Shown here in pieces: positions 13,551-24,880 of a DNA stretch of 64,000 nt. Each line of letters begins with the position of its first letter. Positions within the stretch are counted from its first letter, which is position 1. Under the pieces are notes generated by a model. That model saw nothing but the letters and a program-made list of their open reading frames with translations. It ran no database searches and was not told where the DNA came from. Made by a program: the position numbers and the translations under genes. Source of the stretch: Nereocystis luetkeana (taxonomy: Eukaryota > Sar > Phaeophyceae > Laminariales > Laminariaceae); the NCBI GenBank assembly GCA_031213475.1, contig JARUPZ010000019.1, positions 8,896,698-8,960,697 on the forward strand, read 5' to 3'.

Positions 13551-15180
13551 TCAAATCCATCCCATATTCATAAAAAAATTGCAATCGAACTTGAACGTCT
13601 CCACTCTCAACGGTTTCGTCAAGAAATCAGCATGCTGCCATTTCGACCGTACGTGCCTAATATAGATCGTTCCCTTCGCAACCAGCTCCCCCAGGAAAGG
13701 ATGACGCATAACGCGGTTTTACGCGAGCTGCACTGCACCCTCGATATCCTCGAACACCGGTACACAAAGTGTCCCCGCTCCTGGCAACATAAAACACCAA
13801 ACCTGCTGCAGAAAGAGTACTTCCTTCTCAGTCTCCGCCATAGCGATGTACTCTGCTTCTGTAGTGGGCATCGTAACACACTTCTGACTTCTAGAAAACC
13901 AGCACACGCAAACACCCCCCCACATGATCAAACCCCCAGAAACCGATCTCCTATCAGTTGCCTTGCTCGCGTAGCCTGCGTCGGCAAACACCTGCATCAG
14001 CAGCCCATCCATCAAAGCTCTCTGGAAAATAATACCATGCCCACTCGTCCCCTTGATGTATGCTAAAATACCTAGTGCGGTTTTCGAGTGTATCTCTATG
14101 GGTCCAGCGCAATACCTCGCTACCGCCCGCACTTCGTTCGCAATGTCTGGCCGTGTCTGGGTAGGCAGCCACATCAGGCTACCAATCGACTCACGTAACG
14201 GCCAGGTCCCCACAGGCTCGTCCTGGTTGAATTCTTCAAGCTTTATTCCAACAGGCAACGGAATGCTCTTCGCGTCAACCACACCAGACTTTTTCACTAG
14301 CGAATCAGCGACCGTCTTCTGCGAAATCTTACGCAAGCCGTTCAGCTGGTCCCTGGAAAATTGGCAACCACCGCACCAACGCAGCACACCGAGATATTTC
14401 ACGGGTGCCATCCGGCCCAAATCTTCACAGAAATAGCCACATCTACTCTTACGCCCCACCGCGAATATATCATCCATGTGAATTACTGCGGTAATAGCGA
14501 CACGCCCCTCCTCCACCAAACGAAAAACACAGGCATCGGTATGGCACAGCTGGAAGCCCAGTTGTTTTGAGAAAGTAGTCAAGTGAGCGTGCCACGATCT
14601 CGACGCCTGCTTCAAGCCATACAGACTCTCATTCAATCTGACTACTTTACCAGACATATTCACATAGCCCTGTGGCATTCGCATAAAAACATCCTCTTTC
14701 AAGCTAGACTGAACAAACATCTGCTGTACATCGAAGAGTCACCCCACGGTAGGGGTTACATTTTTGGGGCCAAAGGTTTCTGACCGATTGAGTTCCCTAA
14801 GTGAGGACCAGCAGTTAGGATGGAAAAGTTACTCGTACATTCGTTTCAGGACTAGCGCATACAAGTGCCGGTCGGGTGGCGCGAACTGATTTCTTCGAAG
14901 TGTTGTATCGGGTGAGATATTTAGCTCTAAATGTGAGGGGCTCAGGAACTTCTGGTGCACCCCTACCGTGGGATGGCTCCAAAATGGCATAAATCCTAAT
15001 CCAAAATACACGCAATCGCAGCCAGCAAACGCACACAAGAACCAGAGACCGTTGGGGCAAAAGTCTCGCTGAAGTCAATCCCCTCGCGCTGTTTAAATCC
15101 CCGCGCTACCAGCCTCGCCTTGAACTTAAAAATATGTCATAGTTCGTCCTTCTTCAAGTCGAACACCCACTTGGAGTCGA
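13551..15180 (-). pseudogene. copia reverse transcriptase-RNase H, interrupted
   Basis: Minus-strand reading gives [30 protein letters not shown], then a MITE at 14,735-14,980, then the main open stretch 14,720-13,719 with SLYGLKQASRSWH, a HMDDIF catalytic motif, RPDIANEVRAVARY and RNase H motifs ADAGYASKATDRRS and TTEAEYIAMAE. These are standard RVT_2/RNase H signatures. In-frame stops occur before the MITE (TAG and TGA) and after GAVQLA (TAA). The frame resumes to a TGA at 13,551 with HADFLTKPL, the usual end of copia RNase H. Confidence 0.9.
14735..14980. mobile_element. 246-bp MITE inserted in the reverse transcriptase
   Basis: Both ends carry an inverted repeat of about 21 bp, RGAGYCAYCCCACGGTAGGG, with two mismatches between arms. 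Removing the element restores the reading frame as CHFDVQQMFVQ, the normal copia sequence before the active site. The interior is non-coding. The exact target duplication (TT or TTT) is ambiguous. Confidence 0.75.
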
Positions 15181-15830
15181 TGACGTTGTCGGCTGATTGC
15201 TATTCCTTCACCGCCGCAAAGGTATCCGCATCCAGGAGACCAAGGATCTCACGCGGCATCGAATCGCACCAGATCGGGGCTTGCCCCGAGGCCATCGCCC
15301 CCGCATAGCTCGTGGGCGTCTGCATATCACTCGCCTGGTAGCCCGATAAATTCGGGGGGTCGCGGAGAGGCCGATCGTCGCGTAGCGCCGCTTCGATGTC
15401 CTCATGTTCCGCCATCATTGACACGAATGCAGGGCGGCCCATCATCGATAAACTCCCTAGGTAGTGACTGAGAGCCTGCTCCGACTCACCCGGCTGCAGG
15501 CCCTTTTCCCGGCGGATAGCCCTGTTCTGGCCTCTCGTACGCCCCGGCATCCGCACCTCCTCGAAATGCCGAAGCTCCCAGACAACATGCTGTGGTAACG
15601 GCGGCATTCCCGGCGACGACGCAGCAGGCGAAGACTCGGCAGGCGGCGGCAGTGGCGGCGGAGACCCAACAGGCGGTTGAGGCGGCGGCGGCGACGGAGG
15701 TCCCACACGCGGTGAAGGCGGCGGCGGTGATGCGGTAAGGGGGGATGCAACACACGGTGGCGCGGCAACATACCACACACCCGGTTGTTCCGGTGGCGTC
15801 GGCGCAGCAGCGGACGAAGTGGACTCCCCC

Positions 15831-16418
15831 GCTGGCTGCGGCGGCGCCACCAACGGGGTGCGACAGGTGTGCCCACGTCACGCCACGCGTGTAACAGATC
15901 GCACCGGTGGACGCCTTCAAGACCTTAAAACAATCGGAGGGGAGATTGTAACCGCCGTCCAGAAACTAGCACGCCACAGCCTGCGGGTAAGATTTCTGGT
16001 CCCGCATCATCCGCATGTACCCGGGCTGAAGGAAAGCAAGAAGCTTCAACTCCGGTCGGGACCCGTAGTAGGCCTCATGCGGCGATTTCATTCCGGCGTT
16101 TGCCGTGGTCGCAGATCGGAATGCATGAACCGCTCTGCGACCACGGCGAACGTCAGAAGGAAATCGCCGCATGAGGCCTACTACGGGTCCCGACCGGAGT
16201 TGAAGCTGCTTGCTTTCTTTCAGCCAGAGTACATGCGGGTGACGCGGGATCAGAAATCCCAGCCGCAGGCCGTGGCGTGCTATTTCCTCAACGGCGGTTA
16301 CAATCACCCCTCCGATTGTTTTAAGGTCTTAAAGGCGTCCACCGGTGCGATCTGTTACACGCGTGACATGACGCGGGCACACCCTCGCACCCCCTTCGTG
16401 GCGCCGCCGCAGCCAGCG
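15831..16418. repeat. Large inverted duplication inside the copia element (arms about 288 bp)
   Basis: Arms 15,831-16,119 and 16,131-16,418 are reverse complements with scattered mismatches around a spacer of about 11 bp that itself contains ATGCAT. Both arms encode the same end of integrase plus linker (KSPHEAYYGSRPELKLLAF, ASTGAICYTR), once on each strand. The left arm is in the orientation of the element; the right arm is inverted and sits where upstream integrase should be. Confidence 0.9.
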
Positions 16419-16628
16419 GGGGGGGGGAGTCCACTTCGTCCGCTGCTGCTGTTGCTGCTGCGGCGGCTGCTGTTGCTGCTGCTGCCCAGATCCTCCGTTA
16501 CCCCTTCCTTTCCTTCGGTTCCGTCCCCCGTCCTTGCCCCCATCGTCGCTGCCCGACACCCCGCGACCAGCGTCGGTGGCGATCAGGGCGTGAGCACTAG
16601 CCCCTTGCTCCTCCTTTCCCCCCTTCTT

Positions 16629-17092
16629 CCGCTACATCTCATGATAGGACTCCAGCGCCATTCGCTCAAGGTCCACTCTGGTCAAAGAATCACGCATGAT
16701 AAGTACGAGCTTGACAACCTCGTTCATAGACGAAATGCAACGAAGAATGTGACGGTTGTTTCAAGGGCCGTCTTGTGAACCCCCACTTCCCTCATTCTCA
16801 TGACAATAACGTACGCCCTAGAAGTACTAATTGGGGGACTCTTTGTCACTCATGGCCATTCCGCTACATCTCATGATAGGACTCCAGCGCCATTCGCTCA
16901 AGGTCCACTCTGGTCAAAGAATCACGCATGATAAGTACGAGCTTGACAACCTCGTTCATAGACGAAATGCAACGAAGAATGTGACGGTTGTTTCAAGGGC
17001 CGTCTTGTGAACCCCCACTTCCCTCATTCTCATGACAATAACGTACGCCCTAGAAGTACTAATTGGGGGACTCTTTGTCACTCATGGCCATT
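16629..17092. repeat. Tandem duplication, 2 x 232 bp
   Basis: Positions 16,629-16,860 and 16,861-17,092 look identical by eye. This lies between the gag remnant and the inverted duplication of the copia element and must be far younger than the diverged LTR pair, or else an assembly artefact. Confidence 0.95.
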
Positions 17093-17452
17093 ACTTCGAA
17101 TTCCCTCATGGTACGGTACTTGGCGACCTCGTCGTTGGGAGAATACCAAGCGAGGATCACGGCCCATGCCTCGGGCGGAGAGCCGGCCGCCAAGATGGCA
17201 TCTAAAAGGCGAAGAGGTCGCTCCAACAGCTCCTCCAACGCTCTGCAGCCGCAGTTGCTCGACGAACCGGTTCAACAAAGAGTCTTGACGTCTATCGGAC
17301 GCGGCGATGGTGGGGCTCCCAGGTCCTCTCCCGGCCTCCACACTGTCGTCCCTCCGAGAGGCTCGCTCCTTCTCGAGTTCTTCAGTTGTCGCTTGCAGCA
17401 AGCGGGGGTTTTCGTCCAGCCGTGCTTCCATCCAGCGGGCTTGCTCGTCCAT
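17078..17452 (-). pseudogene. gag-like remnant of the copia element
   Basis: An open minus-strand stretch beginning MDEQARWMEARLDENPRLL is charged and likely coiled-coil, as in copia gag N-termini, and lies immediately inside the 5' LTR. No zinc knuckle (CCHC) was found. Its end overlaps the 232-bp tandem duplication. Confidence 0.5.
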
Positions 17453-17558
17453 TCTCGATTGCTTTCAGCCAATCTAGCTTGCAGGATTGCCTCCATCATT
17501 GTGAGACTGGGATCGCTCTAATCCCTAGCCCACTGAGTCTCGACGGGTCCCGCTAGCG

Positions 17559-17831
17559 TGATCGATACTCTGGGGCGTGGCAGGCCTTACGCAGTTCGGC
17601 GAGGTAAACAGAAGTCATGATCGTCTTTGAGAGGACTCTCGTGCTGGGTTATATCGAACGAACGAGGAGAGAGAGAGTGAAGGCGTGTCCACCTCTGACG
17701 TCGGCTATTCGTCGTAGTGACGGTTTCACCCAGTACCAAAATACCGGCATAAACAAGCCTTGCTATCATATACGTATTCCACCGCACAAGACTGCGCGCC
17801 ACATACAGCAGTACTCCGAGCATACTCAACA
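17559..17831 (-). repeat. 5' LTR of the copia element
   Basis: It aligns with 12,692-12,974. It ends in ATCGATCA on the minus strand, directly followed by CGCTAGCGGGACCC, where a primer-binding site would lie. I could not match that to a particular tRNA. Confidence 0.9.
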
Positions 17832-19000
17832 AGTCAGCGCCGACTGAGTGGCTAACTGGTATATCCCATACCGATATACTGCTTGATAGTCTAATAATTA
17901 GTAAGTAAACAAACAAAAGAACGAAAGAAATCTCGAAGTCGTATTTTCACTTTTTCCGGAAAAGAGAAAGCGAAATCAAGTGGCGAGAACCACGCTAAAA
18001 GAACTCTCAACCAGAGGGTCGAAAGTGGAGTGAACCACTTTGAGTAAAATAACGCACGACGGACTAGGAGGGGGGCCATATAGAGGAAAACCCAGACGCT
18101 GATTAGGGACTTGATCAACTGCAACCCCGAAGGATGTCATCGATGGGCTGACTGAGTGGCTCACTCAATGGTTTATCCTATTATACCAGGTATAAAACGA
18201 ACAAAACTCAGTACAATGACACCACAATTCCTTTTTTTTGTACCCGGTAAAAACTATTAATAAAAACGTAGCCTGTCTGTATCGTACCCTATGATTTGCC
18301 GTAACTCGTTTTCTTGATAGCCTGAGTACGAGTAGCGCACTTGTTTCTATCGCGGACTGAGGCGGCTACATCCAGCAGTCGTCCACTGGATTTTATTGTT
18401 CAAAAATGGGAGTGGAGAATGGATGTTTTCTACTGTGCTACAGTAGCTTCAGTACCAGTATACAACACTGCTGTACGAGTACGAGTAGTACAGCAGTACT
18501 AGTAGTAGCGTTCTTATTTCGTGTAAATTTCAGCCTACACGGCCTTCTTTACTCGTTTTCTTTTTCGTTTTCTTAGGTTCTCTGTACTGTATAATACCTG
18601 GTGAACTGCTTGTAGTACTACGTACTAGTAATTAATACTGTTTGTACTATTGATACTACTGCTGTTCAGTTGTACCTGGTATGTCAACAACAGTATTACA
18701 ATACGTACGTACAGTAGTAGTACCAGTACACAGCAGTAGTGCACACTTGCTTGCATCATATCATACGTACGAATATACCTTGGTACCAGGTAGTTCTTCT
18801 TTGGTCACATACATATATTTGGTTTGAACGACGACGAACTTGGACTCGACCCTGCCGTCTTGTTTGACTGAGCAGGCTGCCGTAGTTGGGCAACAGTATG
18901 AGTGTACACTTGCTTGCATCGCTTTGGTGTTACTATCTGTACACACTGCTGATGTACTATATTAATAGCCGTACTCGTACTCGTAGTTTTTCTTCGCTTA
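17832..19000. other. Non-coding sequence with TA-rich and triplet tracts
   Basis: No gene seen. The stretch around 18,145-18,200 resembles one terminal inverted repeat of the MITE at 24,445-24,614 (GCTGACTGAGTGGCTCA, then TATAAAACGAAC) but carries a TACCAGG insertion. The block 18,470-18,780 is dense in GTAC, TAGTA and TACC(A/T)GGTA motifs. Confidence 0.5.
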
Positions 19001-19001
19001 C

Positions 19002-19193
19002 ATGTGGTTTGAACGAAGACGAGCTTGGACTCGATCCTGTCGTCTTGCTCTTGCTCAACGAGGATTTTCCGAGTTTGGATTGTTTGCCCCTCTTCTTTGA
19101 AGCTCCTCTACCACTACCACCGCCGTAGGTGTTAGCGATGTCGAAGTTATAGGCGTCATCGTCACCTCCACCACCTCCGCTCCGGGCGAACAT
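19002..19193 (-). CDS. Possible first exon of an unknown Gly/Ser/Lys-rich protein
   Basis: An ATG at 19,193 opens 64 codons that end at a good donor (CAT|GTAAGC). The peptide has a Gly-Asp-rich start, the segment AYNFDIANTYGGG, then a basic Lys/Ser-rich stretch (GASKKRGKQSKLGKSSL). I recognise no family. A related stretch at about 18,820-18,860 looks like a duplicate of the end of this exon. No continuing exon was identified, so this may not be a gene. Confidence 0.3.
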
Positions 19194-19859
19194 TGCACAT
19201 ACGTGGGGAAAGGCGGCCACTCGCTCTAGAGTCTGAATGTGCTGCTGTGTGACTGAGCGGGACTGATGGACTGGCGTGCTGCTGTGAGCGCTTCGGTTAC
19301 ACCGACCATCTACTACGTAGATCTTGTGTACTAAAAAAAACGAAGATCGAGCGTACAAAAACACGTAGATCGTGGCGTACAACGATGACAGTCTACAACT
19401 GTGAACTGACAGGTGTGTGCGTGCTCTTCACATTATTAACCGTTCTTTCTACCCGTCGACATCCGGCACAACCAGTGTCCGTGCCGATTCTTCAATCCTG
19501 GAAGAGATACAAGTTATGTGGCCACAAACTACGCCACAGAGATACTACGTTGCCACGTACCACAGATATTAGGTCCGGTATACCAGGTATACTATAAGGT
19601 TCCCCTTCGGGATGTGGGTGGCTTGAAATCCGGGGGGTGTCGCAAGTTGAAAAGGGAGATGCATGTAAAACCCTCGCACCTCTTGTTTGAGTAAAAATGA
19701 TCTCGGAGTGAACTGTGAGTCATGGGCTACTAATTTATTGCTAAAAGCGAAGAGAAGTAGTCTAGTCTTCGATGCTCTCGCATATTTTGGCGTATAGGAG
19801 AGACATGGACTACTATATTGCTCAAAGGAAAGCGTAGCACTAGGAAGGAAACTGATGTG

Positions 19860-21960
19860 ATTTGTATCAAATCCGCCTGGGTGGGATCTGTATCATCGAT
19901 TTTTGTGTAATCCTTGATGATCTGAACAACTCTACCTTGTGGGGTCTGCACGATCTGCATGAACTACACATGTTAATCGAACATACATGTACCGTGATCA
20001 ACTGGTGAATAGCTTTGCGCAGGGGGGTCTGCATGATCTGAAGGGTCTGTACGATCTGCAGGATCTGTATAGTGTAGATGTATCACCTTTTTTTGGGGCG
20101 ATGATATCTACTTGGTCTTTATGATCGCACTTGCGTGCCGGGTGGGATGATCTGAATGCCATGTGTGCATGATGTGAAGGATCTGCACAATCTGAAGGAT
20201 CAATTATCTACACACTCCCAACTGGTTTGCCTGGGGAGACATGTATGTTCCGTATCATTTGCACTTGTGTGCCAGGTGAGATCTGGTTGATCTCAATAAT
20301 AAGCACATGTTAAGCCGGAATGGGATCTGTCTGGTTACTTTTTTCATAGATAGATGTGTACCTGAGTAGAATCTGTGTGATGTACAATCAGTACATTTTG
20401 ACCGGAATGGGATCCGTCCGATCTGCCTGATCTGTACATCTTTAGCGAGATAGGGTCTGTACGATCTGCATGATCTGCACATGTTTATCGGAGGTGATCT
20501 GCATGATCTGCAGTATCTGTATGATCTACCTGAGCGGAATCTGTATGATCTGGAAGATCTGTACACCGGGATGGGGTACGATCTGCATGATGCACATTTT
20601 TATCGGTGAGTCTGCATGATCTGCAGGATCTGTATGATCTTCAGTAACTGTATCTGTATGATCTGCGGAATTTTTGTATGAACGTGAGGATCTGTAAATC
20701 TGGATACTTCACACTTGTTTACATCATGTTTAACCGGTACGGGGTCTGTATATGGTAGATATTTTACAGGTAGGTGTGTACCTGATAAAGGAATCAGGTT
20801 TATGGGATCTGTATGATCTGTACATATTTACCGGAGGGGATCTGTATGATCTGCAGTACGTGCATGATCTGCAGGATCTGTATGATCCACCTGAGTGGAA
20901 TCTGTGTGATCTGTATGGTATGCACGTCTTAACCAGGATGCGGTCTGTACGATTTGCGGGATCTGGATGATCTGCAGGATTTCTGTATGATCTGGAGGAT
21001 CTGTAAAATCTGGATACTTCTCACTTGTTTTCATCATGTTTAGCCGGGATGGGGTCTGTATGGGGTACATATTTCACACGTGTGTACCTGAGTGGGAACT
21101 TGCAAGATTTCTTCAGGATCTAAAGGTTCTGTGAAATCTGGATTCTTCACACTTGTTTACATCATGTTCAGCCGAGATGGGGTCTGTATGAGGTACTGTA
21201 GATATTTCACACGTTTGTACCTGAGTGGGAACTTGGATCTGTGTGATCTGTCCCTACGTGTAATCTGCAGGATATGTATGATCAGTATACGTAATCTGCA
21301 GGATCTGTATGATCTGCATGTGTAATCTGCAGGATCTGTATGATCTACCCGAGTGGAATCGTGTGATCTGTATGATCTGTTCATCTTGACCGGGATGGGG
21401 TCTGTATGATCTGGATAATCTGCACATACATACATGTTTATCGGGGGATCTTGATGTGTGTGATCTGTACCAGGTACGTCTTTACCGGGTGGGATTTTTA
21501 TGATGAGGTAGATATTTCACACGTGTGTACCTTCGTGGGAACTTGCAGGATTTCTGTATGATCTGCAGGATTTGTAAATATGGATACATCACAATTAATT
21601 GTTTACATCATGTTTACCCGGGATGCGGTCCGTATGAGGTAGATAATATCCCACACGTGTGTACCTGAGTGGGAACTTGATCTGTGTAATCTACATATAT
21701 ATATGTGTGATCTGCAGGATCTGATATGATATGTATATGTTCATCTTGACCGGGATGGGGTCTGTATGATCTGCACAATCGGCACACACATGTTTATCGG
21801 TGGGTTTGCATGATCCGTGTTTAACGGTGGGTTTGCATGACCTGCAGGATTTATATGATCTGTATGATCTGCAGGATCTGTAATACTTGGCAGGTGTGTA
21901 CCTGAGTGGGGTCCTGGTCTGTGTGATCTGTACGTCTTCACCGGGTGGGATCTATCTGTA
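19860..21960. repeat. GATCTG satellite, about 2.1 kb, with higher-order units
   Basis: The basic unit is 9 bp, GATCTG(T/C)A(T/G), in long imperfect runs. A roughly 100-bp higher-order block beginning ATCTGGATACTTCACACTTG and ending GTGTACCTGAGTGGGAACTT recurs near 20,695, 21,003, 21,131 and 21,575. Open frames through it (Asp-His-Thr-Asp type) are by-products of the 9-bp period. Confidence 0.95.
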
Positions 21961-22149
21961 GTATTTGCATAAACTGCACATGTTTCGTCGGGAAGATCAA
22001 GTAATCAATCAAAACAAGTCAAGCTCGAAAATGAGTTGATGGGCAACCCTATCCACGCGCAACGCAATTAACACCCGGTACAAAGTACCGGTATACTGGT
22101 ACACGAAATAGCCAGGGTGTGATAAAATCATCAGTCACACGGACGCAAA

Positions 22150-22570
22150 AAAAACAAAGGGTAGCAGCAAGGAAAACAACCTGCGCCAGCAGCAACAGCA
22201 GTAGCTATTATACCGTGATAGTGTGCAGTGCAGCAGAGTCATCAGCAGGAGCATCAAGATAAGCCACCGTGTGACACGGGCTAAAAAATACTTTGGGCAG
22301 CACCAAAAAAAGGCGCCAACAGCAACAACAGCAGTAGTAGCAGCTATACCGTGATTGTGCGCAGCAGTGTGCACAGCAACAAACAGCGGCAGCAACAACA
22401 GGAGCAGCAAGATAAACAACCGCGTGGCGCGGGCAAAAATAAAATTGGTTAGCAGCAAGAAAAGCAAATTGTGCCAGCAACAACAGGAGTAGCAGCTATG
22501 TCGCGTGATTGTGCGTAGCAGTAGCGGCAGCAACAACAGGAGGAGTAGCAAAATAATACCAGGGTAAGCA
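22150..22570. repeat. Tandem array, three copies of about 140-155 bp, CAG/CAA-rich
   Basis: Copies are anchored on ACCGTGATTGTGCGCAGCAG-like segments at about 22,212, 22,347 and 22,502, each followed by an AGCAACAACAGGAG-type tract and a GCGTGGCGCGGGC-like segment. Long Leu-rich frames on the minus strand are low-complexity by-products. Confidence 0.8.
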
Positions 22571-22959
22571 AAAAATATAACACCATCACTAAGTCTTGTA
22601 AACAGAGTAAGACTAAGAAGCAAGGGAAATAATCAACCAAGGCGCATGCATCCTCCAGGTAGCCGCAGCACAGTTTGTGGTATATACGAATAGCATAGCC
22701 TGGTTTTCCCTGCTAGTCCACCTGGTACCTTGCTACCCTCCGTCCTTCGCTCGTCAACTATGCCCGGCCCCTCGGCGTCAGAAAATACGAAGCAACGCAA
22801 CGCAGGCTCGTCAGCCACCCACGGCAAACGAGACTCCTTTAATAAGGCTTATCAATTGAAGAAAGGAAGAGAAAGCAATGAAATGAAAATTGAAGATCAT
22901 CGCAAGAAAGAAAAAGCAACACAAAAAGACAAAGGAAGGCCACGTTCAAACCAGCTGCA

Positions 22960-24075
22960 CCAGTTGGTGGCGCGAGTAGTATAGGCAAGTTCTACTTCCC
23001 ATAATAGTCGGTCTGGTGCCTTGCCACCCTGTCTGCCATCTCCATCCTACTTTCGTCCACCGCAGTTTCCCTTCAGAAGTTCTACTCCTCCTGTCCCCCC
23101 CCCTCTCCGCATTCCCTTGGTCGGATTTTCTGTCACTCCTTTCCTCCCCCCATTCCCTTGGCGCCACCAACGGCGGATGCGAACCGCTGCCTACTCAGCT
23201 CTGCCTCATCCTCGTGCCACCTCACCATGAACCGTTCAGCTGCTTCAAGGATCCCACGGTACCACTTCCCCGCCTTTTTGGCTGCAACAGTGGGCCACAG
23301 CAGTGCGGTCTCAACTCCAAACACCAAGGGGGCAAGTTCCGTTGACCCTTTGGTGGCTCGGAACTCCCTAAGGTCTTCGACTATGCATCTATGTCAAGTC
23401 TTAAACTGTCCACCAGGTCTCCGGTTCTCCCCACCAGCCATCGTCCCGAACATTACCCGACTTGGTAATCGCTCCTTGCTTTGCTGTGCCACGCCCCCCG
23501 CAAAGAAGAGCCGCCGTTTACGGATGGTCATTTCTATGCTCTCGCAATGTGTTATCTCGAGGGCCTTCGCGTACGAGAGGGTGGTGGTATGGTCAGTACG
23601 AAGTCGGCGCTGGAAGCCAATGACTCGCAACAGGACTTGGTGGTGAGCCGTTCGAAGCTTGGCAAAAGTGTTCCGCTCCGAGGGTCCACATCACACACCC
23701 GTGCAGCAGGGTCTCAATCACCTCCTCGGCCTTCGGCATTCGGACTCCCAGGTTATTGGGGGCGGTCGTCCTATCATACAACTCCGGGCCAAACCGTTTG
23801 AGGCATGTTCGCATGAGACGAATCCGTCGGTCGATTTCGAGCGAGAGGTCAGCGTGTTCGTGGATAATGCTGCCTAGGTATAAGAACTGGGCCGTCTGCT
23901 TATACCTCTGGCCTACTGCTTCGATGACGAGCGGTGGTGCGAGGGTTGTTTGGTCTGGTTTCAATAATTGCATCGTCGTGGATCGAGCTGAAAAACGAAG
24001 TACAACATTGTCTACTGCGCGTACAGCATTAAAATGTAGAGTAGTATCTCTGTGGCGTAGTTTTGTGACCACAGG
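22960..24075 (-). pseudogene. LINE-type retrotransposon 3' end, fragment 1
   Basis: The minus strand encodes FLYLGSIIHEHADLSLEIDR, then RIRLMRTCLKRFG and ETLLHGCVMWTLG, the region following the reverse transcriptase in LINEs. It continues after a frameshift near 23,630 as RVIGFQRRLRTDHTTTLSY and a C-terminal FAGGVAQQSKERLPSRVMFG. The active-site region is absent. 5' truncation is typical for LINEs. Confidence 0.8.
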
Positions 24076-24106
24076 GATTGTATCTCTGTGGATGTGATGT
24101 TCACGG

Positions 24107-24880
24107 GTGGAAATAGCACAGTCTGCTCCCTGGTGTCATTGGTCTCCCTTCTTAGCAGTTTCACCTCCACATATATCACCTCCCCGCTTTACACCTTCAC
24201 CTCCCTCATCACCTCATCACCTTGCACCTTCAACGTATGTATGCTCTTCTTGTGAACTTGGTGTGTTATCAAATAAATGTAGCTACATGGTATACACGGC
24301 TTGATATACTATATGGAACCAGCACGGTATGGGATATGGGATAATATGTTGTTGGTTGTATGGTATATGAGAAAAACACCGTATGTGGTATGGTATGTGT
24401 TGACGGTATGGCACGGGAAAAACACCGTATATGGTGAGGTACGTGTTCGTTTTATAAAGGATACCTGGTAGACCACTGAGCTATACCAGGTACTCAGTCA
24501 GCCCGTATCGAGCCCAAAGGTACTTCTTTTGTTCGCTTTGTAAAGGATAGACCACTGAGCTACTGAGTCAGCGCTGACTGAGTAGCTCAGTGGTCTATCC
24601 TTTATAAACGAACTGTACGTTTGCGGTATAGTAGTAGTAGCATGGTACGGTGTCGTGGATGTATTATATGGCTAAATTTGCCTGATGGTATGGTATGTTT
24701 CAGTATATAAGGTCCGTCAGGGTCGAATTCGTCGTACGAATATCACCTGTAACGACCTTATATATCGACCATTGAAAGTGTTCGAAAATATAAGCCATGC
24801 GGACAGACAGACAGACAGACAGACAGATCTGCATTTACCGCAGCTGAGACTCAGTTGTAAACTGAGAATAGACGCAACTT
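24107..24880 (+). repeat. Dispersed repeat, copy A (copy B at 31,740-32,330)
   Basis: It starts GGAAATAGCACAGTCTGCTC and runs through GGTATGG-rich sequence to a (GACA)n tract and TTTACCGCAGCTGAGACTC. It matches copy B throughout, except for the MITE at 24,445-24,614, which copy B lacks. Confidence 0.9.
24445..24614. mobile_element. 170-bp MITE with target duplication GTACGT and a known empty site
   Basis: It begins GTTCGTTTTATAAAGG and ends CTTTATAAACGAAC, with inverted repeats of about 42 bp containing GACCACTGAGCTACTCAGTC; a third copy of this repeat lies internally (24,531-24,572). It is flanked by GTACGT on both sides. The related dispersed repeat at about 32,070 has a single TACGT with no element. 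The left arm contains two extra TACC(A/T)GGTA-type insertions that the other two arm copies lack. The arm includes TAGCTCAGTGGT, a perfect-looking tRNA A-box. Confidence 0.9.

Larger units (their letters stand above)
12692..17831 (-). mobile_element. Degenerate Ty1/copia LTR retrotransposon
   Basis: Two related LTRs bound a 5.1-kb element read on the minus strand. Both LTRs start TGTTGAGTATG and end ATCGATCA. A G-rich polypurine tract lies just inside the 3' LTR (12,975-12,986). The flanks carry near-identical 5-bp sequences, tgtca (12,687-12,691) and agtca (17,832-17,836), probably a diverged target-site duplication. The interior has a gag-like remnant, an integrase C-terminal segment, a proline-rich linker and reverse transcriptase/RNase H, in the copia order. 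Protease and most of integrase are missing. LTR divergence (many substitutions and one 7-bp indel), stop codons and later insertions make it inactive. Confidence 0.9.

Noticed and set aside
15819-16778. 319-codon plus-strand frame as an independent gene
   Set aside because: It runs through the inverted copia duplication; its recognisable part is the integrase end read from the inverted arm.
22135-22623. 162-codon Leu-rich minus-strand frame resembling a membrane protein
   Set aside because: It translates a CAG/CAA tandem array; hydrophobicity is a by-product of triplet content.
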